Assembly: GCA_910584375.1 (NCBI GenBank)
Contig: CAJUAH010000022.1
Coordinates: 1-64,000 of the forward strand
Length of the DNA: 64,000 nt
Reading direction: 5' to 3'
Origin: an uncultured Acetatifactor sp.
GTDB taxonomy: Bacteria; Bacillota; Clostridia; Lachnospirales; Lachnospiraceae
Position 1 is the first letter of the stretch. The number at the start of each line of letters is the position of its first letter. Below the pieces are notes generated by a model, which was not told the origin of the DNA, did no database searches, and saw nothing but the letters and a program-made list of their open reading frames with translations. Positions 14,368-21,703 of this stretch are shown piece after piece. Made by a program: the position numbers and the translations under genes.

Positions 14368-16431
14368 ATGGCAAAACATATGAAAAAATATATCAGGTTA
14401 AAAGGGCGTATTAAGACGTATTTGAATTTTATCATATATCTGGGGATTCTGCTGTGTGTTGTATCCGGAGCCGTGTTTTTGATCGACTACCGGGCGGGGG
14501 GGATCGTGACCTGCTTTACCGTGTTCTATCTGGCGATCACTCTGACGCTGTATTTTTATAACAAGCCTCTGGTCATGAATGAGCTGATCAGTTTTGCCAC
14601 GGAATACGGACAGATACAGAAAAAACTGCTGCGGGAGTTGGAGATTCCATACGCATTGCTGGATGACGCGGGTAAAGTGATCTGGACAAACACGGCTTTT
14701 GAGACGGTAGTACACCAGCCCAAGGGCTACCGCAAGTCCCTGACGGGGCTGTTTCCCACGCTTACCAGAGACAGACTGCCGGACGACAGCGGGCTGGATG
14801 AGGCGCAGTATGAGCTGCATTACGAGGACAATGAGTATGTTGTCCGTTTTAAAAGGATCTCTCTGAAAGAAATGGCGGAGCACAGCGATATGATCCAGGC
14901 GGAGGGCTACAACGGCTATCTGATCGCCATGTATCTGTTTGATGAGACCGCGCTGCATATAGCTTTGCAGGAGGTGGACGACCAGTCGCTGGCCGTGGGC
15001 ATGGTGTATCTGGACAACTACGACGAGGCGCTGGAGAGCGTCGAGGAAGTCAGGCGTTCCCTGTTGATTGCCCTGATCGACAGAAAGGTCAATAAATACA
15101 TTTCTTCTCTGGACGGCATATCCAAAAAGCTGGAAAAGGATAAATATTTGATCATATTGCGCAAAAAGGCCATAGCTCAGCTGCAGGAGAACCGTTTCGA
15201 ACTGTTGGAAGAGGTTAAGACGGTCAATATAGGCAATGAGATGGCGGTGACAATCAGCATAGGCGTCGGACTGGACGGCCTGACCTATGCGCAGAACTAT
15301 GAGTTTGCGCGCAATGCCATCGATCTGGCACTGGGACGGGGCGGAGACCAGGCGGTGATCAAGACCCCGGAGAGCGTTACCTATTACGGCGGCAAGAGCC
15401 AGCAGGTAGAGAAGAATACCCGGGTAAAAGCCCGCGTCAAGGCGCATGCCCTGCGGGAGATAATCACCGCCAGGGACACGGTGCTGGTGATGGGACATCG
15501 GATCCCGGATGCGGACAGCTTTGGGGCGACGGTGGGGATCTACCGCATTGCCCAGACACTGGAGAGAAAAGCGCATATCGTACTAAACGATGCCCCCGCC
15601 TCCATACAGCCTCTGCTGGAGCTGTTCAGGAACAATCCGGACTACGAGGAGGATATGATTATTGACAGCCAGAGAGCCATAGAGATCGCCGGAGGCAATG
15701 TAGTGCTGGTGGTGGTGGACGTAAATAAACCTTCCATTACCGAATGCCCCGATCTTTTGCGTTTCTGCAAGTCTGTGGTCGTGCTGGATCACCACCGGGC
15801 GGGCAACGAAACGATTGAGAACGCCACGCTTTCCTATGTGGAGCCCTATGCCTCCTCCGCCTGTGAGATGGTATCGGAGATCCTGCAATATACTTATGAC
15901 AATATCAAGATACGTCCCGAGGAGGCGGACTGCATGTACTCCGGCATTATGATCGATACCAACAATTTCGTGAGCAAGGCCGGTGTGCGAACCTTTGAGG
16001 CGGCGGCGTTCCTGCGCCGCAACGGCGCGGATGTGACGAGAGTCAGAAAGCTGTTCCGCGAGGATGCCAACGAGTATAAAGCCAAGGCGGATGCCGTCAG
16101 CCAGGCCGAGATATACAGGCAGAATTTTGCGATCTCCGTATGTACCAGCGACGATCTGCCCAGTCCTACGATCGTGGGGGCGCAGGCGGCCAACGAGCTT
16201 TTGAATATCAAGGGCATCAAGGCAAGCTTTGTGCTGACGGATTATCAGGGGAAGATATATATCAGCGCTCGATCTATTGACGAGGTCAATGTACAGTTGA
16301 TCATGGAGCGTATGGGCGGCGGCGGCCACATGTCCATAGCCGCCTGCCAGATGGAAGGCACAGGAATCATCGAGGCGATCGGCGTTCTGAAGTCCACCAT
16401 TGACAGCATGTTGGAAACGGGAGAGATCTAG
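14368..16431 (+). CDS. gdpP: Cyclic-di-AMP phosphodiesterase GdpP (DHH-DHHA1)
   Basis: A 687-residue membrane enzyme that hydrolyses c-di-AMP. Order: two membrane helices (about residues 17-57), a PAS-like sensor (about 75-170), a degenerate GGDEF domain (about 175-305, reading SSLDG where GGDEF would be), and a DHH-DHHA1 phosphodiesterase from about 365. Catalytic motifs are GHRIPDADSFGA, VVVDVNKP, VLDHHRAG and DTNNF, with the DHHA1 glycine motif GGGGHMSIAACQ. The SD TTGGAGAA lies upstream. gdpP-rplI-dnaB order is conserved in Firmicutes. Confidence 0.95.
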   Translation: MAKHMKKYIRLKGRIKTYLNFIIYLGILLCVVSGAVFLIDYRAGGIVTCFTVFYLAITLTLYFYNKPLVMNELISFATEYGQIQKKLLRELEIPYALLDDAGKVIWTNTAFETVVHQPKGYRKSLTGLFPTLTRDRLPDDSGLDEAQYELHYEDNEYVVRFKRISLKEMAEHSDMIQAEGYNGYLIAMYLFDETALHIALQEVDDQSLAVGMVYLDNYDEALESVEEVRRSLLIALIDRKVNKYISSLDGISKKLEKDKYLIILRKKAIAQLQENRFELLEEVKTVNIGNEMAVTISIGVGLDGLTYAQNYEFARNAIDLALGRGGDQAVIKTPESVTYYGGKSQQVEKNTRVKARVKAHALREIITARDTVLVMGHRIPDADSFGATVGIYRIAQTLERKAHIVLNDAPASIQPLLELFRNNPDYEEDMIIDSQRAIEIAGGNVVLVVVDVNKPSITECPDLLRFCKSVVVLDHHRAGNETIENATLSYVEPYASSACEMVSEILQYTYDNIKIRPEEADCMYSGIMIDTNNFVSKAGVRTFEAAAFLRRNGADVTRVRKLFREDANEYKAKADAVSQAEIYRQNFAISVCTSDDLPSPTIVGAQAANELLNIKGIKASFVLTDYQGKIYISARSIDEVNVQLIMERMGGGGHMSIAACQMEGTGIIEAIGVLKSTIDSMLETGEI

Positions 16432-16487
16432 GAGAGTATGGGACTATAGATGAATACAGGATTTCAAACATTGAAAGGATGAGAGAC

Positions 16488-16934
16488 ATGAAGATTATTT
16501 TATTACAGGACGAGAAAAAGCTGGGAAAAAAAGGTGATGTTATCGAGGCCAGCGATGGATATGCGAGAAACTATATTCTGCCTAAAAAAATCGGTGTGGA
16601 GGCGACTCCGAAGAATCTCAACGATCTGAAATTACAGAAGGCAAACAGCCAGAAGATTGCGCAGGAACAGTTGGAGGCGGCCAAAGCGCTTGCGCAGGAC
16701 CTGGAGCCGCGCCAGGTGGTAGTGAAGATCAAGGCCGGGGAGGGCGGTAAGACTTTCGGTTCCGTATCTTCAAAAGAGATTGCGGCGGCGCTGAAGGAAC
16801 AGCACGGTATCGAACTGGACAAAAAGAAGATACAACTCAGCGAGAGCCTGAAGAACTTTGGCAATTATGAGGTGACCGTCAAGCTGCACCCCCAGGTGAC
16901 CGGAAAATTTACCGTAAAAGTAACAGAGGCATAA
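16488..16934 (+). CDS. rplI: 50S ribosomal protein L9
   Basis: A 148-residue L9, the typical length: MKIILLQDEKKLGKKGDVIE then DGYARNYILPKK for the N-terminal rRNA-binding domain, a long helix, and a C-terminal domain (GKTFGSVSSKEIAAAL). The ATG at 16488 is preferred over 16479; AAAGG lies at suitable distance and the protein then matches the family start. dnaB begins two bases after the stop. Confidence 0.97.
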   Translation: MKIILLQDEKKLGKKGDVIEASDGYARNYILPKKIGVEATPKNLNDLKLQKANSQKIAQEQLEAAKALAQDLEPRQVVVKIKAGEGGKTFGSVSSKEIAAALKEQHGIELDKKKIQLSESLKNFGNYEVTVKLHPQVTGKFTVKVTEA

Positions 16935-16935
16935 T

Positions 16936-18264
16936 ATGGATGAGTTGGCGATAAAAAGGATCCTGCCGCACAGCGTGGAGGCGGAGCAGGCGGTAATCGG
17001 CTCCATGATCATGGACAGGGAGGCGATCGTGGTGGCCTCCGAGATAATCACCGGGGAAGACTTTTACAACAGACAGTACGGTATTCTGTTCGAGACCATG
17101 GTGGAACTAAACGATAGGGGCTACCCGGTGGATTTGGTGACATTGCAGGACAAGCTAAAGGAAAAGGATGTTCCACCGGAGGTGAGCAGTCTGGAGTTTG
17201 TGCGGGAGCTGTTGGGTATGGTGACCACCTCTGCCAATATCAAATACTATGCGAATATCGTGGCGGAAAAATCCACTCTTCGCAGACTGATCAAGCTCAA
17301 CGAGGAGATTGCCAATACCTGCTACGTGGGCAAGGAGAGTCTGGAGGTCATTCTGGAGGATACGGAAAAGCGGGTTTTCCAGTTGGTGCAGAAACGGAAC
17401 ACGGAAGACTTTACTCCGATCCGCCAGGTGGTGATGAACGCCATGGACAGGATCGAGGCGGCGTCCCGCCAAAAGGGCTCCGTGACGGGTATCGCCACAG
17501 GCTTTCTGGATTTGGATTACCGCACCGCAGGCTTGCAGCCATCGGATCTGATCCTGATTGCGGCCCGTCCTTCCATGGGAAAAACGGCATTTGTGCTCAA
17601 TATTGCGCAGCACATTGCATTTAAGCTGGATCTGACGGTGGCGATCTTCAGCCTGGAGATGAGCAAGGAGCAGCTGGTAAACCGCCTGTTCTCGCTGCAG
17701 TCCAGTGTGGACGCTCAGAACCTGCGCACAGGCCAGCTAAACGACGAAGAATGGGAAAAGCTGATAGAGGGCGCGGGAGTGATCGGACGCTCCAATCTCT
17801 TTATTGACGATACGCCCGGTATCAGCATCGCGGAACTGCGGACAAAATGCCGTAAACTGAAACTGGAACACAATCTTTCCATAGTCATTATCGACTACTT
17901 GCAGCTTATGTCCGGCAGCGGCAGATCGGATTCCAGGCAGCAGGAGATATCGGATATTTCCCGTGCGCTGAAGGGGCTGGCCCGGGAGCTGCGCGTGCCT
18001 GTGGTAGCCCTGTCCCAGCTCAGCCGCGCGGTGGAACAGAGGCCGGATCACCGCCCCATGATGTCGGATCTGCGCGAATCGGGCGCCATAGAGCAGGACG
18101 CGGATGTGGTAATGTTTATTTACCGTGACGATTACTACAATCATGATACAGAGAAAAAGGACATTGCGGAGATCATTATAGGCAAGCAGAGGAACGGTCC
18201 GATTGGAACGGTGGAGCTGGCCTGGCTGCCCAGATATACCAAATTTGCCAATTTGGAGAGATAA
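16936..18264 (+). CDS. dnaB: Replicative DNA helicase DnaB
   Basis: A 442-residue hexameric helicase that unwinds DNA at the fork. The N-terminal DnaG-interacting domain (HSVEAEQAVIGSMI) is followed by a RecA-like motor with Walker A ARPSMGKTAF (about residue 210), FSLEMSKEQL, IVIIDYLQLMSG (Walker B) and the arginine-finger region SDLRESGAIEQDAD. The likely loader is the DnaI/DnaC homologue at 47.6-48.5 kb. It is tightly linked to rplI. Confidence 0.98.
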   Translation: MDELAIKRILPHSVEAEQAVIGSMIMDREAIVVASEIITGEDFYNRQYGILFETMVELNDRGYPVDLVTLQDKLKEKDVPPEVSSLEFVRELLGMVTTSANIKYYANIVAEKSTLRRLIKLNEEIANTCYVGKESLEVILEDTEKRVFQLVQKRNTEDFTPIRQVVMNAMDRIEAASRQKGSVTGIATGFLDLDYRTAGLQPSDLILIAARPSMGKTAFVLNIAQHIAFKLDLTVAIFSLEMSKEQLVNRLFSLQSSVDAQNLRTGQLNDEEWEKLIEGAGVIGRSNLFIDDTPGISIAELRTKCRKLKLEHNLSIVIIDYLQLMSGSGRSDSRQQEISDISRALKGLARELRVPVVALSQLSRAVEQRPDHRPMMSDLRESGAIEQDADVVMFIYRDDYYNHDTEKKDIAEIIIGKQRNGPIGTVELAWLPRYTKFANLER

Positions 18265-18291
18265 GAACGATAGCATACATATAAAACACAA

Positions 18292-18325
18292 AGGAGAATG
18301 GAGGGAAAGCCATTCTCTTTTTGCA
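18292..18325 (+). terminator. Terminator of gdpP-rplI-dnaB
   Basis: GGAGAATGG pairs with CCATTCTC, followed by TTTTT. Just downstream GCATATGCG and CGCATATGC form a longer inverted repeat (18323-18375). Confidence 0.85.
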
Positions 18326-18401
18326 TATGCGGAAAACGGATTATAAACAGTAGATTTCCGGAAAGCGCATATGCGGAATTCAAAATAGAAAGGGGAAAAA
18401 T

Positions 18402-19175
18402 ATGGGAACTTATTTACTCATATCAGACGCGGCCAAAGCTGTCAAGGTGGAAAGCCATGTGCTGCGCTATTGGGAGGAGGAACTGCGGCTGCCCATCAAG
18501 CGCAATGAACTGGGCCATCGCTATTACACACAGGAGGACGTGGAACGTTTTAGACAGATTAAGGCCATGAAAGAAAGGGGATTACAGTTGAAAGCGATTA
18601 AGATGATATTAAAAGACGGAAAATTGGACGTCCTTCCGCAGGAAAATTTTGCAAGCGCAAATCCGGAGAGCGAGACGCAGGGCGCGGTATGCGGCGCGGA
18701 GACGGATCCGGCCATGGCGATAGAAGTCGTTTCGGTCAGAGATGCAGATCTGCCGGAAGAGGAAGAGGAGTATACCAACGTGATACGGCAGGCATCCGCA
18801 CAGCCGCGTCCGTCAGAACTGTCGGCTGAAAACAGAGAGGACAAGGCACGCCGCCTGCAATGGCTGCTGCAGCAACTGATCCGCGAGACGCTGCGGGAAA
18901 ATAATGAGGAACTGTGCCAGAGCATGAAGGAGAGTATTATCAAGGAGTTGGACTATCAGTTCCGCAATCAGGAGGAGCGGGAGGAGGAGAGAGACCGCCA
19001 GGCCAGGGAGCGCAGCGAGGAATACTATCGCAAGATAGACGAACTGCTGTGCAAAAAGAGCCGCCGCCGCTCGGAAAAGCGGCTCTCCAAAGCCGAAACG
19101 CCGACTCGGCCGCCCGAGACATCCAAATCGCCCAAACCGGCGGCTGGCAAGAAAAAAAGGCATTTCGTTTTTTGA
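18402..19175 (+). CDS. MerR-like HTH protein with coiled coil, RacA-like
   Basis: A 257-residue protein. Residues 1-72 form a MerR-type winged helix (YLLISDAAKAVKVESHVLRYW, then LPIKRNELGHRYYTQEDVERF). The middle is acidic and disordered. Residues 145-220 are a highly charged coiled coil, and the tail is basic and Pro-rich. The phrase LP-x-x-RNELGH is strikingly like Bacillus RacA, which anchors the chromosome at the pole during sporulation and has the same HTH plus coiled-coil plan. That link is an inference; an ordinary MerR regulator is the alternative. SD AAGGGG lies upstream. The stop codon lies inside the terminator. Confidence 0.75.
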   Translation: MGTYLLISDAAKAVKVESHVLRYWEEELRLPIKRNELGHRYYTQEDVERFRQIKAMKERGLQLKAIKMILKDGKLDVLPQENFASANPESETQGAVCGAETDPAMAIEVVSVRDADLPEEEEEYTNVIRQASAQPRPSELSAENREDKARRLQWLLQQLIRETLRENNEELCQSMKESIIKELDYQFRNQEEREEERDRQARERSEEYYRKIDELLCKKSRRRSEKRLSKAETPTRPPETSKSPKPAAGKKKRHFVF

Positions 19176-19184
19176 AATGCCTTT
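19156..19184 (+). terminator. Terminator overlapping the MerR-like gene's stop
   Basis: AAAGGCATTTC (19156-19166) pairs with GAAATGCCTTT (19174-19184), and the reverse strand reads the same way. The TGA stop is within the right arm. It can serve the convergent ferredoxin gene as well. Confidence 0.8.
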
Positions 19185-19204
19185 CCGCTCTCACATATTG
19201 GCGA

Positions 19205-19375
19205 TTATTCCTCGCTGATGGTACCCACAGGACACTGGCCTGCACAGGAACCACAGGAGATGCAGGTATCGGGATCGATCACTGCAACACCGGTATCCAT
19301 GCTGATCGCGCCTACAGGGCACACACCGGCACAAGCACCGCAACCTACACAAGCGTCACCTACTACAAATGCCAT
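19205..19375 (-). CDS. 2[4Fe-4S] ferredoxin
   Basis: A 56-residue clostridial-type ferredoxin: MAFVVGDACVGCGACAGVCP, then DTCISCGSCAGQCPVGTISEE. Two CxxCxxCxxxCP motifs bind two cubane clusters. It is a low-potential electron carrier for fermentative redox enzymes. The SD GGGAGGAT precedes the ATG. It is followed within 80 bases by the pflA stop on the same strand, though a shared transcript is not certain. Confidence 0.95.
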   Translation of the reverse strand: MAFVVGDACVGCGACAGVCPVGAISMDTGVAVIDPDTCISCGSCAGQCPVGTISEE

Positions 19376-19455
19376 ACTCTTATCCTCCCTAATGAATAGT
19401 ATAGAATGTTTAATACACTCTTTATTGTAATATAGAATGTCGCCGAATACAAGTA

Positions 19456-20223
19456 CTATTTTTGTTCCGCACGGCGTTTTTTGATGCCCTCCAGGATGAC
19501 CTGTTTCTTTTCCACAACCTTGTCCTTGTCCATGGCGGGGACGCCTGCCAGTTTATAGGCGATTCCCAGTTTTTTGTATTTGGCCTCTCCCATGGTGTGA
19601 TAAGGCAGGACGTCCAGCGCCTTCAGGTTATCAAACTGACCGATAAAATATCCCAGATCAAACAGGTATTTGTCATCGTCCGTAATGCCGGGCACCACCA
19701 CGTGGCGAATCCACATATCGACATTCTTTTCATTCAAATAGGCGGCAAACTCCAGGATGTGCTGATTGGGCTGTGAGGTCAGTTCCTTGTGCTTGTCGGG
19801 GTCAATGTGTTTAATATCCAGCATCACCAGGTCCGTTAACGTCATCAGATGATCCAGTTTCTCAATCCAGGCCGTGTTAGTGGGATTAAAAGCGATACCG
19901 GAGCTGTCAATACAGGTGTGTATGTTTTTCTCCTTTGCCAGAGTAAAGAGATCGATCAAAAAGTCAACCTGCATCAGCGGTTCCCCACCGGTGACAGTCA
20001 GACCGCCGCCGTTTTGATAAAACGCGCTGTTTCTCTCATACTGCTCGATGATATAAGAGGGTTCCATCATCGTGCCGCCGTTCATCTCCCAGGTATCGGG
20101 ATTGTGACAGTAAGCGCAGCGCATGGGACATCCCTGCACAAATACTACGAATCGTGTGCCTGGGCCGTCAACGGTACCAAAGCTTTCCAGTGAATGAATT
20201 CTTCCTTGCATAGATAATTGCAT
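19456..20223 (-). CDS. pflA: Pyruvate formate-lyase activating enzyme (radical SAM)
   Basis: A 255-residue radical SAM enzyme that generates the glycyl radical on pyruvate formate-lyase. The cluster motif is CPMRCAYCHNPDTW (CxxxCxxC), followed by GGGLTVTGGEPLMQ. The start MQLSMQGRIHSLESFGTVDGPG is typical. The ATG at 20223 follows AAGGGAGAT. Here its substrate Gly is on a separate small protein (21133-21375). It is not contiguous with the pfl genes; a divergent DUF1266 gene separates them. Confidence 0.96.
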   Translation of the reverse strand: MQLSMQGRIHSLESFGTVDGPGTRFVVFVQGCPMRCAYCHNPDTWEMNGGTMMEPSYIIEQYERNSAFYQNGGGLTVTGGEPLMQVDFLIDLFTLAKEKNIHTCIDSSGIAFNPTNTAWIEKLDHLMTLTDLVMLDIKHIDPDKHKELTSQPNQHILEFAAYLNEKNVDMWIRHVVVPGITDDDKYLFDLGYFIGQFDNLKALDVLPYHTMGEAKYKKLGIAYKLAGVPAMDKDKVVEKKQVILEGIKKRRAEQK

Positions 20224-20359
20224 CTCCCTTCATAAAGGTAAATATCTCATATCGTGAACACGGTTATTATAGCAGAATCCGAGGAAAATGAAAAGACGGA
20301 TTACGGGATTAGTATGTCCGAAAACGGGAAAAATAGGACCCGGACACAGAGATAGGCAC

Positions 20360-20388
20360 TTGAAGTTTCTAAGTACAGTGGCTATAAT
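20360..20388 (+). promoter_or_regulatory. Sigma-A promoter of the DUF1266-like gene
   Basis: -35 TTGAAG (20360-20365), 17-base spacer, -10 TATAAT (20383-20388). Confidence 0.75.
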
Positions 20389-20462
20389 TGTATTGGACAG
20401 CCAGAGAAAAGCCTGACCGGGAGAGGCGTTGTCAAATAATAGTCGGAAAAGGAGAATGTGAT

Positions 20463-21023
20463 ATGGGTTTATTTGATTTGTTCAAGGGAGCTAAAAGCGA
20501 TCCGGCAGAGTCGGTTCCGCAGACGGATGCGGAAAAATGGGCGGTGGCGTCATATGCGTTATGGTCCGAGTACTGCGGCGGAAACTGCAAGTATTTTGGA
20601 GGCTATGAAAAAAACCGCAGCAACGCCAGCATGGCTAGAGGGATTTTGAACCGTGACTGGGCAGTCACCAACAAACAGGGCGTTTTGGAGACTGTCGATT
20701 ATCTGATCGCGGATAAGAACAATGCGGGAGACGGGGCTGCCAAGGCCGCGTTCAACTATGGGTGCGCCGCCAATATCGCAGCCAGGGGATATCTTGGCGG
20801 TCATCTGAGCAAAGAGGAGATGATGGCAGAGACGGCCAAAGTTGCTGACGTGATCCGTGCCCACTACCACTCCTGGGAAGAATATGCGCGGGCCTATATT
20901 CAGGGTGTAGGGCTGGAGAGCGGCGTAGCGGATAAAGTGGCCGAATTTGAAGAGAATTATAAGAGGCTTGCGGCCATGCAGGACGGACCCTATACAGTAG
21001 ACTGGGAGACCCCCCTGAGCTAG
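20463..21023 (+). CDS. DUF1266-like protein of unknown function
   Basis: A 186-residue soluble protein. The pattern WAVASYALWSEYCGG, RGILNRDWAVTNKQGVLETVDYL and YDLGR-like helices resemble DUF1266 proteins, in which a Trp-rich helical repeat recurs (W-x-V-x-(S/T) motifs). The role is not known. There is no signal peptide or membrane segment. The SD AAAGGAG precedes the ATG at 20463. It is monocistronic, divergent from pflA and convergent with the pfl operon. Confidence 0.65.
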   Translation: MGLFDLFKGAKSDPAESVPQTDAEKWAVASYALWSEYCGGNCKYFGGYEKNRSNASMARGILNRDWAVTNKQGVLETVDYLIADKNNAGDGAAKAAFNYGCAANIAARGYLGGHLSKEEMMAETAKVADVIRAHYHSWEEYARAYIQGVGLESGVADKVAEFEENYKRLAAMQDGPYTVDWETPLS

Positions 21024-21066
21024 CGGCCCGGTGGCGGACTCTCATTTAACGATATTTTACCGGATA

Positions 21067-21103
21067 AAAAAGAGGACGTTCTCAGAAAGAACGCCCTCTT
21101 TTC
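21067..21103. terminator. Bidirectional terminator between the DUF1266-like and pfl genes
   Basis: AAAAGAGG-ACGTTCT pairs with AGAACG-CCCTCTTTT. A and T runs on both sides allow termination of both convergent transcripts. Confidence 0.85.
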
Positions 21104-21132
21104 AATCGCTATCCTAATACGGGACAATCCGA

Positions 21133-21375
21133 TCAGATCGCCTCATGGAACGTACGGGAGATAACGTCCGCCTGCTGTTCCGGAGTCAGCTTAATGAAGT
21201 TTACGGCATAGCCGGACACGCGGATCGTCAACTGGGGATAGTTCTCAGGATGAGCCTGCGCATCCAGTAAGGTATCTCTGTTCAATACGTTCACGTTCAG
21301 ATGATGACCGCCCTTAGTGGCATAGCCATCCAATAAATTTACCAGGTTGTCAACCTGTGCTGCACTTGCTGCCAT
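21133..21375 (-). CDS. grcA: Stand-alone glycyl-radical domain of pyruvate formate-lyase
   Basis: An 80-residue protein equivalent to the last 80 residues of a normal PFL: LVNLLDGYATKGGHHLNVNV, NRDTLLDAQAHPENYPQLTI, then the radical loop RVSGYAV and LTPEQQADVISRTF. In E. coli such a domain (YfiD/GrcA) is a spare part for damaged PFL. Here the large PFL gene upstream has no radical domain of its own, so this gene should be essential for activity. SD AAGGAGGA precedes the ATG. It is the last gene of the pfl operon, just before a terminator. Confidence 0.92.
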   Translation of the reverse strand: MAASAAQVDNLVNLLDGYATKGGHHLNVNVLNRDTLLDAQAHPENYPQLTIRVSGYAVNFIKLTPEQQADVISRTFHEAI

Positions 21376-21468
21376 AGTTTTTTCCTCCTTATTATTTGCA
21401 ATGATTTTGGTTATGCATCTGCCGGACCACTGCCCGGCAGACGCCGATTTTTACTTAATTTGCAGCGC

Positions 21469-21669
21469 TTACTGGAAATCATCCAGCCCCTGCTGCAGGG
21501 TGGGTACGCTGCAGGCCAGAGGGGTGCGGGAGCAATCCGAGCAGCCCATGGTCTGAACAGTTTTGTTTCCCTCGATATCGTCGCGATCCACATTGATATG
21601 TCCCGTGCCGTTTGCCATGCCCTGATCGAGCATCTTAACGAGGTCATCAATCATTTTGTTCTCGTCCAT
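21469..21669 (-). CDS. Small Cys-rich protein resembling a truncated glycyl-radical domain
   Basis: A 66-residue protein between the PFL core and the glycyl-radical domain gene. Its first 30 residues (MIDDLVKMLDQGMANGTGHINVDRDD) align with the start of that domain (QVDNLVNLLDGYATKGGHHLNVNV). The remainder diverges and the RVSGYAV loop is absent. In its place is a Cys cluster, GCSDCSRTPLACS. The SD AAGGAGGT is strong, so it is likely translated. I do not know this protein. Possible roles are a radical-loop placeholder, redox sensor or assembly factor; all are inference. Confidence 0.75.
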   Translation of the reverse strand: MDENKMIDDLVKMLDQGMANGTGHINVDRDDIEGNKTVQTMGCSDCSRTPLACSVPTLQQGLDDFQ

Positions 21670-21703
21670 ATATACCTCCTTCCGGCTCCAGCCAACGCAG
21701 GTT

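Noticed and set aside
21133..21669. Frameshifted 3' end of the PFL gene
   Set aside because: The gap holds two separate genes with their own strong SDs and starts, and the PFL core ends cleanly. A sequencing frameshift would not create these.
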